Source: Dactylonectria macrodidyma
Taxonomy: Eukaryota > Ascomycota > Sordariomycetes > Hypocreales > Nectriaceae
Direction of reading: 5' to 3'
NCBI GenBank assembly: GCA_020744425.1
Contig: JAGMUV010000010.1
Span: 1,798,001 to 1,862,000 of the forward strand
Length of the DNA: 64,000 nucleotides
Shown: piece by piece, positions 41,344-51,865 of the stretch
Layout of the letters: each line of letters begins with the position of its first letter
Numbering within the stretch: the first letter of the stretch is position 1
The notes under the pieces: model-generated
Databases searched by the model: none
What the model was told of the DNA's origin: nothing
The model's input: the letters and a program-made list of their open reading frames with translations, nothing else
Made by a program: the position numbers and the translations under genes

Positions 41344-42567
41344 ATGCTGCCCCAGACCGTTCTCAGCACTGCTGCTTGTTACCTTGGCTTTTCCGGCAAT
41401 TGTTGGCGCTCCAAGACCTACGTCGTCCCCTCTCAGCCCCAGAATGGAGAGGCCTCATATATCACAAAGGGTTCACAGGGGCCTTGGGATGGACCCAAAT
41501 CGAGCCTCATCAACTCGACCAACTTTGAGTGGTGGTACTTTGATGCGCGCTCGCGAGATGGGGACCAGGGCGTTGCCGTATGGTTTATGAATTCGAACCC
41601 TGCTCGGTTCGGCCTTGACCTGCCGGCGTCGAACTGGTTCATCTTTCATGCGCGCTTTCTCGACGGCGAGGGTGTCGACATCGTCGTCCCGGCCGAGAAA
41701 GCCATCATCAATACCTTTGGCGAAGGTTCCACCGGCTTGTGGCAGGGCTCTGGGTCCGGTTGGGCTGGATCAAAGGACCTGTCTCAGTTTACCTTGACGT
41801 TTGATATACCAGACAAAGCCATAAACGGGATCGTAGATCTGACCTCGGTAAGTCCCTTCCGCCTCACGCTCGGCTGTTGCGCGGCTGACTCAAGTAACAG
41901 ACGGCCGAAGCTCGAAGCGCGGTCCGCCCAGCCAGGGATTCAGAGGCCGATCTGATGAATGTTGGTGGTATGGGCTGGGCAATCGCGGTTCCTGCGGGAC
42001 AGTCTATTGCCCATGTCACTGTGGGGGATAAAGAGGTTTCATTTATAGACGGTAGAGGCTATCATGACCATGTAGGTTCTCTTGAGAGGTTTAGAAGAAC
42101 GTCTCCATACTTAGAAACTGACGTGTTCGTTTTAGAACTGGGGCAGCAGCCTGCCAGCTTGGCTCAACTGGTACGCGGTTACTGCTGAGCTTGGCCCAAT
42201 TGTGTGGACGGCGATCGAAGCCTACAAGGGAGAGGAAGGAGGATATTTTAAGAACGCATACTTGACGGTGAACGGAAAAGTCATTCTCGCCAACTTTGAT
42301 GTGGCCAGCGTTGCCATCCGGCCATGGGGCAATGGCGCGCAATATCCTCCCACAGGTTTTGAACCCCAACCGCTTGGCATCACCATCATATTTGACGCTG
42401 GCTCCGAAGGGAAGTACGAGTTCAACTTGACCAACCATGGCACGTCGCCCAACCTGCCCATTGGCAAGGGGCTGGCCAAATGGTTTGGTAAAGTCGAGGG
42501 CGGGAAGGTAGGCGGAGAGCACTACAGTGGAGGAGGCATGTTTGAGTGGCTTGACCTTGCTATTTAA
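41344..42567 (+). CDS. Diels-Alderase-like protein (CrtC/AttH lipocalin-like fold)
   Basis: Three exons, 41344-41847, 41901-42071 and 42136-42567, give 368 aa. The introns have GTAAGT and GTAGGT donors, with CAG and TAG acceptors. FEWWYFDARS near residue 60 and GYHDHNWG (about 221-228, formed across the second splice) are the hallmark motifs of the hydroxyneurosporene-synthase/AttH superfamily. Its fungal members include the Diels-Alderases that form decalin and cytochalasan rings (CghA, Fsa2, MycB, CcsF types), of similar length. No PKS-NRPS is in view, so its substrate is unknown. The first 26 residues are not a convincing signal peptide, although the +1 frame over the same bases reads LLLVTLAFPAIVGAP. 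Confidence 0.82.
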
Positions 42568-43534
42568 CTGGGAAATTTCGATCATAGCCACAATGGGAAG
42601 ACAAATATCACTGCCAGCAGTCTATGCATGCTCACATCGACGATTGCCCACCGCATAAGCCATGATTGCTAGCTGGTTGGTCTCTTCTCAGAGGCCCAGT
42701 CGCAGTCGTGAAAAAATTACTATCTACATAATAGAGGAATATGTCAAGTCTGAGGAGTCAACCCATTGTTCCCTGGACCTAGCAGTTCAACTAAATCTTA
42801 CTAATACAAGACGTCATTAACACCAATTTTAACTCACCAATCGTTTCTCAATCGTCCGTGATAAAGGGCAGTCGCTACGGCCCGGTGATATCCACGGAGC
42901 CGAGGTGTGCGGTTGTTCCGCGGTGGCTCTGCCACTCGCCATCCGATGCTGAGCTATTCTCCCACAACGGATTTATCGACGGGCGAATGAGGTTGGATTA
43001 ATTCAAGAAACAAGTTTCTTATAGCCTGCTAGAGGGCTATCCGTTGACCTAGCTAGAGTCAATTCCTGTTGTCGGTGACATGGTACGTGATGTCTGACCA
43101 TCATTTGACTGCAAGGATAGCCCCATTGTTGCCAGTCCATCGTTTGGAGTTGTACTTTTGGTAGAGACAAGGTAGGGGCAAACAGATAAAACGCCTGAAA
43201 GAACGATCTGCCGGGTCATCTGAGAGTTTGCCCGACCAATCGGGAGCAGTAAATAGAGTATGTCAATGTCTGTAGCTCCGGAGCTGGGGATCCCGCCGGG
43301 CCGGCTCTCGGCCGCCGAGAGCAACAAACGGGTGAGATGAGCCAGGACGTGGAAACAAACAGACCAGTGAGAAGGTGTGATATATCAAGGTCTCGTCTCC
43401 TTGTTCATGAGAGAGGCTCATATACAGTCAATTGAATTGCAAAGTTATATCTTTGTCCATATCCACCCATTCTCACTTCTCGGTATCCGCATGCTTATAG
43501 CTTCTCTAGAGAGGAAACCCAACCTCGCCCAGCG
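42568..43534. other. Intergenic between the Diels-Alderase-like gene and the fusion gene
   Basis: About 970 bp without a gene; presumably the promoter of the downstream gene. Confidence 0.5.
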
Positions 43535-46225
43535 ATGAAGATCACACCAACACCGCTGTCGTTGACCCTAGCCCTCAGGGCACTCGAGGAAGACATATAC
43601 CCTCATCTCCCCGCCACTTCCCTAGCGGCCCAGTCAAGCTACAATGGCGTTGTCGCACTTGTTTGTGACCTTTTGGCAAGATGCACACCCACATCCGGTG
43701 GAACCATTTCGCTGCTCGAGGCCCTCCTCAAGTCTGGCGCCACTCTTGAGAGGGACATGAACGCTGCGATTAAGCCTTCTCAAACCCCAAATATCAATAA
43801 CGCGACGCTAAGTGCCGCTTCAACGGGGGAGCAATCGTTTCAGCAGCTAGCTCGCCGTTACGAGGAATTGACGAAGCGTATCAACGAGTTGGCTGAACAA
43901 CTGGCAGCTGCGCCGACTGAGGAGACGCCCTTGTTGCTGCGACGCGCTGCAGAATGGGAGGCCACATACTATAGGGAGAGAGGGACCCGGAGCGATCCCA
44001 CCAAGACGTCCTACTACGAGAATGCTGATCTCGAGCCAACAAAGGCAGTACTGGATGGTCTCCAAGAGAATCTCAGTGAAACTATAAAGTCTGAGCCGTC
44101 TGCATTCGATGTACAATCATTCCTCCGGGCATCGCGATCCGACCCTTCCATCACTATAACCCAGCTGAAACGGTTGGCGGGAGGTCACGGCAAGCAGACA
44201 TATGTCTGCGAGGTCTGCTCTTCCGGGCCGACGGGCGATGAGACAGCAGAGTTGGTCATCCGCAAGGAGGATAGGGCTCCCATAATCTGTCGCTCCACGT
44301 TCCGAGTCGCAGAAGAGTTCGCCTTGCTGAAGGACCTGAGCACAAACACCGACTTCCCCTGCCCGCGGCCGTTCGATCTGGCGAATCCAGCCCCAGAGGG
44401 CATCGACGCGCCATTCTATACCATGTCCAGGATGAAAGGGGCCATAGGAAGCATGTATCTAGGCAGTGAAAGCTCAGAGATCGACGACAACATGGCGCAG
44501 CAGTTGGCCACGCTGCTGGCCAAGCTACACACGTATCCGCTGGACAAGTTTTCAGGCTACTTTCAAGCCACCGGGCAGGATATTGACCAAGTTAAGCGCA
44601 TGGGCGTAGCGGATCGCTACCGCCAGAGCTTGAAAGCCTGGACAAACTATGTCAAGGAGGTTGAGCACTTGCCATCGCCATTCATGACCTGGCTACTTGA
44701 CTGGCTGCAGCATCACATTCCCGATGATCCCCGCCCCGTGACTCTGACCCATGGAGACTTTTCTATCCACAACCTCCTCCAGATCGATGGGGAGATCACC
44801 GGAGTCTTGGACTGGGAGTGCGCCGAGTTCCTCTCCCCTGAGCAGGACCTTGCCTACCTCCAGCCGCTGCTCAGCAAGTCCTATCCGTGGGGCAAGTTCA
44901 TCCAGCATTACCGCGCAGCCGGAGGCCCTGCTGTCCATGAGGAATACTTTCCATTTGCTCAAGCCTACGCGTCGCTACGAACCATCATCGCCTTCAACAG
45001 GGCGACCCGGAACATCATTGCAGGAGACAGTCGTGACTTTCGTTTCCTCATGGTAGAGTACGGCTACCAAGGGGCATTCATGGGACTGGGGCTGGAATAC
45101 AGCTCTCAACATCCAAGCCACAAGGCCATAGCCATGGCAGCTGCCTCGATAGACACTCTAGAGTCGCTTGCAGAGCCACCCCGGCCGGTGCCACGCGCAC
45201 TTCGACCTTCTGTCAAGCCAGACGGCCACGGGCTCCAGGATCACGCTTTCAACGCCCGAGGCGGCGAGGTAAACCTTCGCCAGCCAAACGGGTCAACGCC
45301 GAACTGGCAGGATAGCGTCGTACTCGTATGGTGGGACGCGAAGCAGCGCATCGGTGGCTTCCACCGCCTGGGCCACGAGCCCAACCGGCCCAGTGGCGGC
45401 GAGGCCATCATCTGGACCAACCTCATCACTCCCGCTGGAATGTTCAAGCGCGTGCAGAGTAATCGGCTGCGAGAGGCCGATACGCCCCCTGACGGCAGCC
45501 ATGGGTCTGGCGACGGCACGTGCACTGTCAGATACGCCGGTGGAGAGCATGTCTGGAACATATACGAAGCGGCCGAGGGTATCACAGCCCGCATCGTTCA
45601 CCGAGATACAGGTCCAAATGTCGATTGCTTCCCCAAGCGCGGCAGCATGGATGAGGACTTCGCAACGGCCCATTTCGATGTTCCGGGCCGAGTCACTGGG
45701 GAACTGAAGATGGCTGGACAGACATACGATATCGACGGCCTGTCCCTCCGTGACCACGCCTGGGGAAACCGAGACTGGGGCGACTCGGCGTACGGGCATC
45801 GGTGGCTGGTAGGTACAGCAGGGGAGCAGTTTTCCTTTATTGCCGTGAGTTGGCATGCGACAGCCGGAGACCGGGTTGCCAACTTCGGCTGGGTTGTGCG
45901 CGACGGAGCTGTGACGCTGGCTAGGGAGACAGACATACTCGTCCTGATGGAAGTGGACAGCTGCACCATCAGGGGAGGCAGGCTGAAGATGGTGCTGACG
46001 ACGGGGGAGGAGCTGGATATTGAGATGGAAGCTGCAGCACCCAAGGCCTCGGTCTGCTGGCATCTCGGCATGGCGTGCGTGGACCGGATCTGCACTTTCA
46101 AGTGCAAGCAAAACGGGGTCCAAGGATTTGCTAACGTGGAGAGCACGAGCAACATTCAGCTTGGAACCCGTAGACCGAGAACTCTTGTTGGAGGTGTCAT
46201 CGAGAACGGATTTACACCAACATGA
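43535..46225 (+). CDS. Fusion: DUF6285-like region, APH-type phosphotransferase and CrtC-like domain
   Basis: A single intronless frame of 896 aa. Residues 1-130 (DIYPHLPATSLAAQSSYNGV, CDLLARC, LLEALLKSG) resemble the small DUF6285 family, which in bacteria accompanies phosphotransferases; this match is tentative. Residues about 200-500 form an aminoglycoside-phosphotransferase-like kinase: RLAGGHGKQTYVCEV, then HGDFSIHN with H406, D408 and N413, and GVLDWE with D426, the catalytic and metal residues. Residues about 570-890 match the CrtC/AttH-like (DUF7064/7065 type) beta fold, with LRDHAWGNRDWGD near 737 and YGHRW. Absence of introns in 2.7 kb and the bacterial flavour of the parts suggest bacterial ancestry. 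The neighbour at 41344-42567 has the same C-terminal fold. The substrate may be a lipid, sterol or acyl-CoA-like molecule; that is inference. Confidence 0.8.
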   Translation: MKITPTPLSLTLALRALEEDIYPHLPATSLAAQSSYNGVVALVCDLLARCTPTSGGTISLLEALLKSGATLERDMNAAIKPSQTPNINNATLSAASTGEQSFQQLARRYEELTKRINELAEQLAAAPTEETPLLLRRAAEWEATYYRERGTRSDPTKTSYYENADLEPTKAVLDGLQENLSETIKSEPSAFDVQSFLRASRSDPSITITQLKRLAGGHGKQTYVCEVCSSGPTGDETAELVIRKEDRAPIICRSTFRVAEEFALLKDLSTNTDFPCPRPFDLANPAPEGIDAPFYTMSRMKGAIGSMYLGSESSEIDDNMAQQLATLLAKLHTYPLDKFSGYFQATGQDIDQVKRMGVADRYRQSLKAWTNYVKEVEHLPSPFMTWLLDWLQHHIPDDPRPVTLTHGDFSIHNLLQIDGEITGVLDWECAEFLSPEQDLAYLQPLLSKSYPWGKFIQHYRAAGGPAVHEEYFPFAQAYASLRTIIAFNRATRNIIAGDSRDFRFLMVEYGYQGAFMGLGLEYSSQHPSHKAIAMAAASIDTLESLAEPPRPVPRALRPSVKPDGHGLQDHAFNARGGEVNLRQPNGSTPNWQDSVVLVWWDAKQRIGGFHRLGHEPNRPSGGEAIIWTNLITPAGMFKRVQSNRLREADTPPDGSHGSGDGTCTVRYAGGEHVWNIYEAAEGITARIVHRDTGPNVDCFPKRGSMDEDFATAHFDVPGRVTGELKMAGQTYDIDGLSLRDHAWGNRDWGDSAYGHRWLVGTAGEQFSFIAVSWHATAGDRVANFGWVVRDGAVTLARETDILVLMEVDSCTIRGGRLKMVLTTGEELDIEMEAAAPKASVCWHLGMACVDRICTFKCKQNGVQGFANVESTSNIQLGTRRPRTLVGGVIENGFTPT

Positions 46226-46689
46226 ACGAGTGTCTCGGGAATAATGTTCAGCTAGTCATCATATTTGTCTCTAGATACGAATCGGCGACGAGTGTTTTAG
46301 ATCAACACGAACGAAAGGATTGTAGACATGGCGGCGGAAGCAAAGAAGTACTTGAGAATCCAGAACACAAACAGCCTAGGCACATCATCAAGAGCAAGAT
46401 CCGTCGAGCCGCGATGAAGCCCCTGCTCGATGTGAAGGTATCGCAAGTCGCGGGTCAGGCCATTCTGCAGGTTTGCGGCTCTCTTGGGGCCCCCGAGAAA
46501 CAGATGCAGCACTGACCAGATACCATAGAAAGCCACGTGCTCGTTAGCCAGCTCTCAGCCCCCTTAAAGACCATGTCGCGACGAACTTGTGCCCACCTAT
46601 GTGCGCCCGGCGTGGGTCTTGATGCCACGTCGTGCCGGGGGCGCCAAGCTATCAATAATCCATGCCAGTGATGGGGAGGGCGCGTGATG
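46226..46689. other. Intergenic, nothing firm
   Basis: May include the decayed N-terminal region of the P450 relic that follows; no recognisable motif. Confidence 0.35.
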
Positions 46690-47680
46690 GACTCCTCACG
46701 CGTACTTACGCTATTCCTTCAGGTTCCACCTATGCCGCTCTTCAGCTGTTTCAGCCAGGCTTTTCGGGCTCTCGTAGTTGTTCAGGTGATGAGAGCCAAC
46801 TCGCTTTACGACGAGCAAGGTCTTATACCCGACCCTCTTGTTCTAGCAGACAAAGCGCTTCACAGTCGGATGAAGCGTAATGGCGCCAACGCGTATGCCA
46901 CGAGCGCGCTGCTACAACTCGAACCCCTAGTCGATACCATAATTGAAAGACTCTTGTGGAGTCCGGACACCTTTGCCTATTCAGGCAAAATGTGCGACAT
47001 TGGGCAACACCTACGCTTTTTCTCAATAGATGCTATATTCGCCATGACATTTGGCAATGACCTGAATTTCGTCGACAAGGGAGACGAGAGTGGCAACATT
47101 AAGATGCTCCAAGACAGCCTCCAGTACCTGTCCACGTTAGCTTTTCCTCCATCTGCTAGCAAAAAACGTGCGCTTGACCGAATCTCAGATTGGCCAAGCC
47201 CCTTGGCTTCATCCATTGCTGAAAGGCAATCGTTACGTGGGCTCCATCATAGGGTTTTTCAACGGAAGCTGAAACAATACATTGATAGAAGATATCATGA
47301 GTGTTGCAGTCTCACAGCGGGACGCGGTACTCCAGGGCGTAATCGATGCCCTCGACGCGCCCTGTACGTTTCTTAAACGTTTGTTGCTCAACCAAGAAAA
47401 GAGCCCTGCATCCATTACCGACCGCGAGCTCAACACGCACGTATTTGGCAACATCATCACAGGTGGTGACACAACGATAACGGCCATGAGAGCTATCCTA
47501 GCCAATCTAATCCAGTACCCAGAGGTTGCCGAAGGGGTCTTGGCGGAGCTTCGAGAAGCTGGTTGCGATAGACAGACTATTGTCCCCTAGCCTATAACAT
47601 CGAGCCTACTATATCTCAATGCCGGTATTAGAGAGTCAATGCGCCTCCATCCTCCAGCAGCTGCCCTAGGGATTGTGAAT
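46690..47680 (+). pseudogene. Cytochrome P450, broken
   Basis: The first frame gives YDEQGLIPDPLVLADKALHS, RMKRNGANAYA, LEPLVDTIIERLL, and DIGQHLRFFSIDAIFAMTFG, a typical fungal P450 C-helix-to-F-helix region. Near 47150-47190 the frame changes to one reading IGQAPWLHPLLKGNRYVG, IIGFFNGS and a TGA. It continues as ELNTHVFGNIITGGDTTITA (I-helix, oxygen-binding GGDTT) and AGIRESMRLHPP (K-helix ExxR). A TAG lies between them (QTIVP, TAG). The haem-binding Cys loop FxxGxxxC is not found. It is a pseudogene, perhaps a lost tailoring enzyme of the neighbouring genes. Confidence 0.8.
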
Positions 47681-49098
47681 GTCTAACGGGGGTAAGCTTC
47701 GAGACATATCGAGAGCTTGACTGCGGAAACTTGGCCTAATCCTGTCCGCTCTGGGCTATCACCGCTGCTGGCCAACATCCAAAGAACAATGGCACAGCGC
47801 GTTCAAAGGTTACTAAGAGGACCGTCCTGGCAAGCATTATCACCTCCAAGATATTGAAGGTTGGGTCCAAGTTTGGCTACAAGGGCTGGTTGAAGAAACC
47901 GAGAGCCCATCGTCCACGCGGCTGCTGTGGAAGCTGGCCGACGCAGGATCAATCTGGGGATGAGGAGCACGCTCAGGCGGGTTCCGAAAAAGCAAGACTG
48001 TAGGAGATAGTTGGATATTGCGACAGTAGGAGATGTTGGGAATGTGGCAGAGGCCTCACGTGGCCAACACTTTTTCCGTCTTGGATGCAGGAGGAGTCAA
48101 TGAGGGATTTTAGCCGTTCGAAACATCCACCACTATCGCTAATCCAGACCTGTAACTCAAGAACTTTTGTATTGTATCGTGCTAACTCATTCCCACCACG
48201 AATATGGGGAGGTTCGGTTTCATGGGAATTCCATCGCCCCCGCTAATAACGGGCATCTTTTCCATCCACAGGAGAGCCTGGATTCCGCGAATCATGGACT
48301 GGCGCGCTAGAATATACAGTCAACACAGCCCCTGCCCCAAATTTATCAGAACAAACAGGTGTGTTGTCACATGGCAAATGAAATGAAACTGTGGAGATGT
48401 TGACTTTGGAATCAGTACTGGAGGCCTCTTGACGTCACAGTGGGTTGTCCAGAGTCCAGATCGAGGGCTATACGTCGCTCGGCTCGGCTGCTTTCTTCAT
48501 CAGCGCTCAAGCTACGACACGCCCAACGGGGTTGCCATAGTGTAGTTTTAGGTGGACTGCACATGCTGCAATGGTTGTGCAGACCCTGCTGACACATGTA
48601 TCTCGATGCTTGTCTAGTGAGCTTGATCCAAACCGTTGTTGGTCGATCCAAGTTCCAGTCTAATAGAGTATCCCGCCACACTGCACAGTGGCATAGCCCC
48701 AGACCACATTGACGAAAAAGCTTGACTTCTTTAATGTGAGTTGCGAAATGCTTGTTTTTTTTTATCCCGCAGTGCGCTGACCCTTGTTCTTGTCGACCAT
48801 GGCCCCAGTAGTGAAAATGCGATCTGTTACTAGGATAAATCCCTCAGTACCTCTGACGGCAAGGGCGCGCGCTTGTGAATCGCTTTCAACTGGATGGCTC
48901 GTACATTGTAGCTCATCGCAATGTGGCCACGACTAACATGATGGATATGTTCACCCTGAACCGGGTTACCCGGACGGTCCTAGTTGCGGCACACGCCTTT
49001 GACATAAAAACATCTTTGATTGTTCTTCTAGTGCTGTCGCGCCGCCATTACCGCCCTCTCAGAGACTCTAGTCACAAACTCTCCTCTCTCTTCAAACA
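47681..49098. other. Intergenic, nothing recognised
   Basis: The P450 C terminus is not found here. No gene supported in about 1.4 kb. Confidence 0.45.
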
Positions 49099-49608
49099 AT
49101 GCCTTACACTAACAGCAAAGATAAGCATGGCCACCGCCGCCCCGGCCCTCCCAAAGTAGGAATCCCCATGACTCGTCGGTATACACAATCAAAGATCCCT
49201 CGAACCGGTCATCATAAATGCGAAGTGTCAGACTTTATAGAGAAAGATGAAGAAATCTTCCCGCACTTTTGGTAGGTCCGACCTCACAACCGTACAGCCT
49301 GCATTTCACTAAGCATGTCTTTTTATGGCAGCATGATCTGCGAAAAGGAGTTTGTTCCTCATTATGGTATGATACTTTACTGTTCTGAAAAGTATACTAT
49401 AACCCTTTACTCTGGAACCTCCCTGGAGTTCTCTATGCCTAAGCCCGGATATCGCTGACAACGCCCGGTCAGTTGTCGGGAAATCGACCAATCAGGGTCA
49501 GCATCTGTCACTCCGTTTGCCGTCCATCTGCAGCGGATGTACCTATCTTCTCGGCATCAAGCCTCTCCCAGACGCGTGATTGACAGGCGCTATCATTTAG
49601 GTCCGTAG
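49099..49608 (+). CDS. Ecl1-like life-span regulatory factor family protein
   Basis: Three small exons, 49099-49271, 49332-49391 and 49473-49608, give 122 aa. The introns are GTAGGT..CACTAAG..GGCAG (60 nt) and GTATAC..GCTGACA..TCAG (81 nt). The N terminus reads MPYTNSKDKHGHRRPGPPK, then RIPRTGHHK-like IPRTGHHKCEVSDFIEKDEE and FPHF. Across the splices comes FCMICEKEF and LYCSENCREIDQSG, a CX2C..CX3C zinc-binding pattern as in the Ecl1/life-span regulatory factor family (PF12855 type). Yeast members are small proteins that extend chronological life span and respond to metal or nutrient stress. The C terminus after the zinc motif is short compared with filamentous-fungal homologues, so it may be truncated. 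Confidence 0.65.
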
Positions 49609-50691
49609 AAAATTGGTGGAATGCCCTTCGGTTTTAAATATTATAATAACACCTGATTCCACCCCGATAGATCTGGAGCCGTTGACTCCACTGCTTTATA
49701 GCTAACGTTTCAAGACACATTTACAAATCAGCACCGCATCTTCCTTGGCCTCGCTCTAGCCCCGGTCTTGAACTTGTTTTGGACTTCCCAGGCAATAGCA
49801 TTAACCCTTGTTACCGTACCCATTCCTGCAGTTTTAGGCGTGATGACAAGGACAATTTACTCGGATTTGGTTTACCTAAGGTAAAAGTGCAAGAGGATGC
49901 AGCCTTGTGCATCTGGTTCCCTGGAGCAACGAAGCTATTTATCCTCCATGGCGCTTAGCGTGAGCCTTTGACAACCTTCAAGAAGTCAGCACGCGAAACA
50001 TCGAGTGCCCAGGGTGCAGTGACGGGAGTTTGAATGGGGCATGTTCCTTGGATAACAGCGTCCTGTTCAACATCTGGTAAGACTGTAGTCGAGATCGCGT
50101 CTGTAGAATCGATTATCGTTATATTTTCTTATCTCCCACGTGGGAACCGTTGTGACAATCGTGAGAGAGTTCATAGCTGGGGACCAGTGTATCTGTCGTC
50201 GCCAACTCCCTAGACAGCCGATAAAGCATTATCCTGCTACTTCAAAATCAAGAGCGCCTTAAAACATTAGCTCGTCGGTATGTTAAAAGACAGATTTGGA
50301 CATTTCCACTCGGCTTACCATTGCCCAAGGTTGACAGAGCCTAAAGAAGCCGAGGAGAGAAACGCGCTGAGAGATACCAATTGAGGGCCTGCGCAGACCT
50401 GATAGTCAGGACGTACCCAAGCTTTCATATTTGCCTTTGCTGCGCTGTGTAGTATTCTATGAGTTGAGTACCCTGTCATTAAGAGAGTTTCGCTACTCAT
50501 CTTATAAAAGTGGTATGAGACCGTCGGCTGGGTTGCTGTAGATAATTAATGCTGTGTTTGCTGGAACGCAGTTTGTGCTGTTATGCCTAGCAAAACACCC
50601 GAAACTAGAGGAAGTGGATAGCGTCGCCCGTCGTAAACAAGAGGAGCCTCTCCTAGCTATAGGCAGGTAGTGGATTTAATTATAGTTTCGA
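49609..50691. other. Intergenic, nothing recognised
   Basis: No supported gene in about 1.1 kb. Confidence 0.5.
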
Positions 50692-51865
50692 CTAAACGAT
50701 AAAAAACTCGACAGAATTCGAAGCCGGCACCACAAGCTTTGGCCTTCCACCGTTGTCCTTTGGCTCGACTATCATACCTTTAACATAGCAAGGCAACAGC
50801 ACTGTAGTTTCTGTATGCTCTTCTTTACTTCCCTAGTCCCACCAATCCAATTCTGCTCCTTTGAGAACGAATCGAAACACATCGCCGACATCCAGGTTGT
50901 CTGGTAGGAATCACAACCTCGCCCTTCTGCTCGCTTTGATGTAGTCCATCGCTGTCCTGCTTGAAGACTAGCAAAGTTTTCATCCTCACTTACACTCACA
51001 CTAACGTCAGGGTCGTCGACAATCATAAAGCAAGTGGCGTCGTCCTCGATCGTTTCCCGTAGGTCTCCCCGACGGCGGTACAGTCGATAGCCCTCACGGG
51101 GACAAAACCATGAGATGAATGGGCGAGTGTGGAAGATTATAGGTGGACTCCCAGACGGAGATTCATATACCACGTTGATCGTAATATGAGTAGTGCCAAA
51201 CTGGGGTACTTCCTTCTCGCACTCTAAAGAGACGCCTAAGGTCGGTGCCCCTTGACTTTAGCTGAGTTAGCGATGTTCTCCATAGAAGAGACACATACTT
51301 GCATTCTTTCAGATGCAGTAATAGGTGGCGGGCTGCTTTGCCGCTCTTTAGCTTGACCAAATTTGTCAAACTCAAGAGTGACCTGTGCTCTTGGGAGATA
51401 TATTTTAGATGACTTAACGCTGAGGTCTTGGCCCATGTGCTGCTTGATGGTTCCCCAATCCCATAATCCAAACTCACCACCAGGCCAAACAAGCTGATAT
51501 TGAGAGCCCGCTACCAGTTCTTTGCGATACTTTTTTGGCATACTTGCCATGAATCTTGTTCTTCCTCCAGGGGCCAGCTCTCTCAATGTTGAGTTCCATC
51601 CATCCACGAGGAAAGGAATCTCCGGAGCGGGTGGCAAGTCGTCGTCGATTTCGATCTTGATCAGGCCTCTTTCTGTGTGGCGGAAGAGAAGGAAACCCGC
51701 GAACACTCCGTAATTGTCGTGCTGGCTCCAACTGAAAATGCATGGCTCGTTATGTGAGTCGCTACGTTGGATTGTCACGAGCATGTGACAGTCGGATTTT
51801 TCTGTCAGCTTAGCACCCAATGCCAACTCGATCCTTATCTGGGGTATGTCTAGTCTTGTCCACAA
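50692..51865 (-). pseudogene. Fungal two-domain beta-rich protein of unknown function, broken
   Basis: The N-terminal half (51865 to about 51286) is open: PQIRIELALGAKL, FLVDGWNSTLRELAPGGRTR, QLVWPGGEFGLWDWGT, IYLPRAQVTLEFDKFG. An intron-like stretch follows (GTATGT..CGCTAACTC..CCTTAG), after which VSLECEKEVPQFGTTHITIN and FISWFCPREGYRLYRRRGD start a second half. It continues CFMIVDDPDVSVSVSED and FASLQAGQRWTTS. A frameshift near 50920, then LDVGDVFRFVLKGAELDWWD, a TAG where Trp is expected, GSKEEHTETTVL and LVVPASNSVEFFIV complete it. Both halves end with the same (L)xWWDWG-type motif, so they look like tandem copies of one domain. The splice also needs a 1-nt shift. Function unknown. Confidence 0.6.
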
